From Anaerolineae bacterium (GTDB lineage: Bacteria; Chloroflexota; Anaerolineae; UBA4142), in contig DAIDTM010000429.1 in assembly GCA_027457205.1 (NCBI GenBank), forward strand, positions 1 through 7,652: DNA of 7,652 bases, given 5' to 3'. Shown piece by piece: positions 5,897 to 7,652 of the stretch. Numbering within the stretch: the first letter of the stretch is position 1; each line of letters starts with the position of its first letter. A model generated the notes under the pieces. The model saw only the letters and a program-made list of their open reading frames with translations, did no database searches and was not told the DNA's origin. Made by a program: the position numbers and the translations under genes.

Positions 5897-6514
5897 TTAC
5901 AGGTAATACGCCATATTCTGCAAGCCGACCACCGGATCGAGGTGATACACCCGGACGCCGGACGGCACGTTGAGCGTAATCGGCGCGTAGTTGAGAATCG
6001 CGCAGATACCCAGTTCGACCAGCGTTGCGGCGACCGCCGGCGCAGCATCTGCCGGCACAGCGAGGATCGCGACGCGAATCTTTTTCTCGCGCACCACGCG
6101 CGGCAGCTCACTCATGCTCAGCACCAACAAATCGCCTACCTGCGCGCCGATTTTCTTGGGCGCGTTGTCAAAAATCGCCTCGAGGCGAAATCCTTCGGGC
6201 ACGAAACCTTGATAGTGCGCCAGCGCGCGCCCCAGATCGCCCGCGCCGATCAGCGCCATCTCCCACACGCGATCGACGTGCAGGATTTCGCGCAACTGCC
6301 TCTGAAGGTATTCGATGTTGTACCCGGTGCCCTGCTTGCCAAATTCGCCAAAATACGAAAGGTCTTTGCGAATCTGAGCGGACGACAGCCCCAATCGCTC
6401 CGCCAACTCCTGCGATGACGTAATCAACTTGCCTTCCTTCTTCAAGAATTCCAACATGCGAAGGTACAGCGGCAAGCGACCGACAACGATTTCAGGAGAT
6501 TGATTCCGCAACAT
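5897..6514 (-). CDS. rex: Redox-sensing transcriptional repressor Rex
   Basis: The product is 205 residues, close to the usual 205-220. Rex is a homodimeric repressor that senses the NADH/NAD+ ratio: it binds operators when NADH is low and leaves them when NADH is high, which turns on respiratory and fermentative genes. Residues 1-80 are the winged-helix DNA-binding domain, with SSAQIRKDLSYFGEFGKQGT (44-63) matching the recognition region of the family. From residue 85 comes a Rossmann fold with LIGAGDLGRAL (88-98) as the NAD(H)-binding glycine loop and Asp116 at the end of the second strand, as expected for NAD(H) preference. The C-terminal helix (DPVVGLQNMAYYL) is the segment that swaps between subunits in known Rex dimers. 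The start ATG has a very strong ribosome binding site. The gene converges on mreB, diverges from obg, and appears to be autoregulated through a site over its own start point. Confidence 0.96.
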   Translation of the reverse strand: MLRNQSPEIVVGRLPLYLRMLEFLKKEGKLITSSQELAERLGLSSAQIRKDLSYFGEFGKQGTGYNIEYLQRQLREILHVDRVWEMALIGAGDLGRALAHYQGFVPEGFRLEAIFDNAPKKIGAQVGDLLVLSMSELPRVVREKKIRVAILAVPADAAPAVAATLVELGICAILNYAPITLNVPSGVRVYHLDPVVGLQNMAYYL

Positions 6515-6518
6515 TCAT

Positions 6519-6526
6519 CCCTCCTC
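6519..6526 (-). promoter_or_regulatory. Strong ribosome binding site of rex
   Basis: On the minus strand GAGGAGGG lies 4 bases before the ATG whose complement is at 6512-6514. The core AGGAGG is nearly the full anti-Shine-Dalgarno match. Another ATG at 6516-6518 on the same strand is out of frame. Confidence 0.85.
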
Positions 6527-6532
6527 ACGTCA

Positions 6533-6550
6533 TTGTGAAATCGCCCACGA
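6533..6550. promoter_or_regulatory. Candidate Rex operator overlapping the rex transcription start
   Basis: TTGTGAA, four bases, then CCCACGA fits the 18-bp Rex consensus TTGTGAA-N4-TTCACAA. The left half is perfect and the right half matches at 4 of 7 positions. The site covers the predicted +1 of rex (about 6549) and the following bases, a classic place for repression, so autoregulation is likely. The weak right half keeps confidence moderate. Confidence 0.55.
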
Positions 6551-6555
6551 GTCCT

Positions 6556-6584
6556 ATCATAGCATATTTTCCTCTGCTTGTAAA
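6556..6584 (-). promoter_or_regulatory. Sigma-70-type promoter of rex
   Basis: On the minus strand the -35 box TTTACA (6579-6584) and the -10 box TATGAT (6556-6561) each match the consensus at 5 of 6 positions and are 17 bases apart. The predicted start is near 6549, about 35 bases ahead of the rex ATG. The -35 box directly abuts that of the divergent obg promoter. Confidence 0.75.
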
Positions 6585-6613
6585 TTGACATTCCCTAGCA
6601 CTTCAGTTATGCT
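6585..6613 (+). promoter_or_regulatory. Sigma-70-type promoter of obg
   Basis: The -35 box TTGACA (6585-6590) is a perfect consensus. The spacer is 17 bases and the -10 box is TATGCT (6608-6613, 4 of 6). The predicted start point, 7-8 bases further on, is at 6620-6621, one or two bases before the obg ATG. This implies an mRNA with essentially no leader. Confidence 0.75.
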
Positions 6614-6621
6614 AAAACACA

Positions 6622-7652
6622 ATGCGAGACGAATCCTTGTTCTTCGATGAAGCAAAAATTTTCGCGCAAGCCGGCGACGGTGGCAATGGCTGCGTCAGTT
6701 TCCGCCGCGAAAAGTACGTGCCGCATGGCGGACCGGACGGCGGTCACGGCGGCAATGGCGGCAACGTCATCCTCGTCGCCGATCCGCGCTTGAACACGCT
6801 CCTGGGTTTCCGCAAGCACGCCCATTTCCGCGCCGAACGCGGCGCGCATGGTCAGGGCAAGAACAAGCAAGGCAAGACCGCCGACGATTTGATCGTCCGC
6901 GTGCCACCCGGCACCGTCGCGCGCGACGCAGAGACCTGCGAATTGATCGCCGATTTGGTGGAGGCAGATGCACGCGTCGTCGCCGCCAAAGCTGGGCGCG
7001 GCGGACGCGGCAATTCAGCGTTCGCCAGTTCGACCAATCAAACGCCGCGCTGGGCAGAGAAAGGCGAACCGGGGCAGGCGCGCTGGATCACGCTTGAACT
7101 AAAACTACTCGCCGACGTCGGCATTATCGGCATGCCGAACGCGGGCAAATCGACGCTGCTCGCGTCCGTCACCGCCGCCAAGCCCAAGATCGCGGACTAT
7201 CCATTCACGACGCTGATTCCTAATCTCGGCGTCGCGATCGTCGATGACCGCCAAATGGTGCTTGCCGATATTCCCGGCTTGCGCGAAGGCGCGCACACCG
7301 GCGCGGGGCTGGGCGACAAGTTCCTGCGCCACATCGAACGGACGCGCGTGCTGATCCATCTGCTAGACGGCGCACTCGAAGATCCGCTAGCGGCGTTCGA
7401 GACGATCAACCGCGAACTCGCACAGTACGACGCGCGGCTCGCCGCCAAGCCGCAGATCGTCGCGCTGAACAAAATGGACCTGCCGGACGCGCAGGCGCGG
7501 TGGAACCGTGTGCAGAAAGTCATAACCAAGCGCGGCGTGGACGCGTTCGCTGTTTCCGCGGCGACGGGGCAAGGCGTGGTGGAATTGCTGCGCGCCGTCG
7601 CGGCAAAACTTGCCGAAACGCCGGACGAATTGCCCACATCGGAAGAAGAAAT
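6622..7652 (+). CDS. obg: GTPase Obg/CgtA, 3' end outside window
   Basis: The frame is open from ATG 6622 to the right edge, giving 343 residues with no stop reached. Obg is an essential GTPase that acts in late 50S ribosome assembly and stress signalling. Residues 7-160 are the glycine-rich Obg fold (FFDEAKIFAQAGDGGNGCVS, VPHGGPDGGHGGNGGNV, GRGGRGNSAF). The G domain follows: G1 GMPNAGKST (170-178), G2 region YPFTTL (193-198), G3 DIPGL (216-220) with GAHTGAGLGDKFLRHIERT after it, G4 NKMD (283-286) and G5 VSAATG (311-316). The usual G1 is GFPNAGKS, so Met171 is a mild change. An in-frame TAA at 6613-6615 rules out an earlier start. No Shine-Dalgarno sequence precedes the ATG; a TTG at 6637 is a less likely alternative. 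Some Obg proteins carry an extra C-terminal domain, which would lie outside the window. Confidence 0.97.
   Translation, partial: MRDESLFFDEAKIFAQAGDGGNGCVSFRREKYVPHGGPDGGHGGNGGNVILVADPRLNTLLGFRKHAHFRAERGAHGQGKNKQGKTADDLIVRVPPGTVARDAETCELIADLVEADARVVAAKAGRGGRGNSAFASSTNQTPRWAEKGEPGQARWITLELKLLADVGIIGMPNAGKSTLLASVTAAKPKIADYPFTTLIPNLGVAIVDDRQMVLADIPGLREGAHTGAGLGDKFLRHIERTRVLIHLLDGALEDPLAAFETINRELAQYDARLAAKPQIVALNKMDLPDAQARWNRVQKVITKRGVDAFAVSAATGQGVVELLRAVAAKLAETPDELPTSEEE

Noticed and set aside
1..7652. CRISPR array, tRNA or rRNA gene, transposase, riboswitch or defence system
   Set aside because: I read both strands for long regular repeats, structured RNA motifs and mobile-element proteins and saw none. 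All sizeable frames are accounted for by the genes listed.

Overview
This is a 7.65 kb stretch of bacterial chromosome, GC-rich (about 60% by eye). It carries the 3' half of an F-type ATP synthase operon, an MreB gene attached to its end, and then a convergent rex gene and a divergent obg gene. Several features fit Chloroflexota (an Anaerolineae-like lineage): secreted lipoproteins with long Pro/Thr/Ala linkers, a Rex regulator, and the style of the ATP synthase and Obg proteins. This placement is an inference from sequence style and was not searched.

Layout. Bases 2-397 encode the C-terminal end of ATP synthase alpha (atpA). The canonical order is atpA-atpG-atpD-atpC, but here two related lipoprotein genes (490-1221 and 1255-2010) lie between atpA and atpG. 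They are followed by atpG (2032-2910, TTG start), atpD (2940-4337), atpC (4344-4784) and mreB (4786-5805, GTG start, one base after the atpC stop). All point the same way with short gaps. I see no terminator before 5824-5855, so atpA to mreB can be read as one transcript. A bidirectional terminator inside a larger imperfect inverted repeat separates mreB from rex, which runs on the minus strand (5897-6514).

The rex-obg spacer (6515-6621) is the richest regulatory stretch. The rex promoter (-35 TTTACA, -10 TATGAT) and the obg promoter (-35 TTGACA, -10 TATGCT) are back to back with their -35 boxes touching. A Rex-operator-like site lies over the predicted rex start point. The obg start codon lies about 8 bases after its -10 box, with an in-frame stop just upstream and no ribosome binding site, so obg mRNA is predicted to be leaderless. 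obg (from 6622) runs off the right edge.

Biology. The window joins energy conversion (F1 catalytic and stalk subunits), cell shape (MreB), an NADH/NAD+ sensor (Rex) and a ribosome-assembly GTPase (Obg). The main unexplained part is the pair of paralogous surface lipoproteins inside the ATP synthase operon. Each has a Cys22 lipobox, a Pro/Thr linker and a C-terminal domain with two tryptophans about 70 residues apart.
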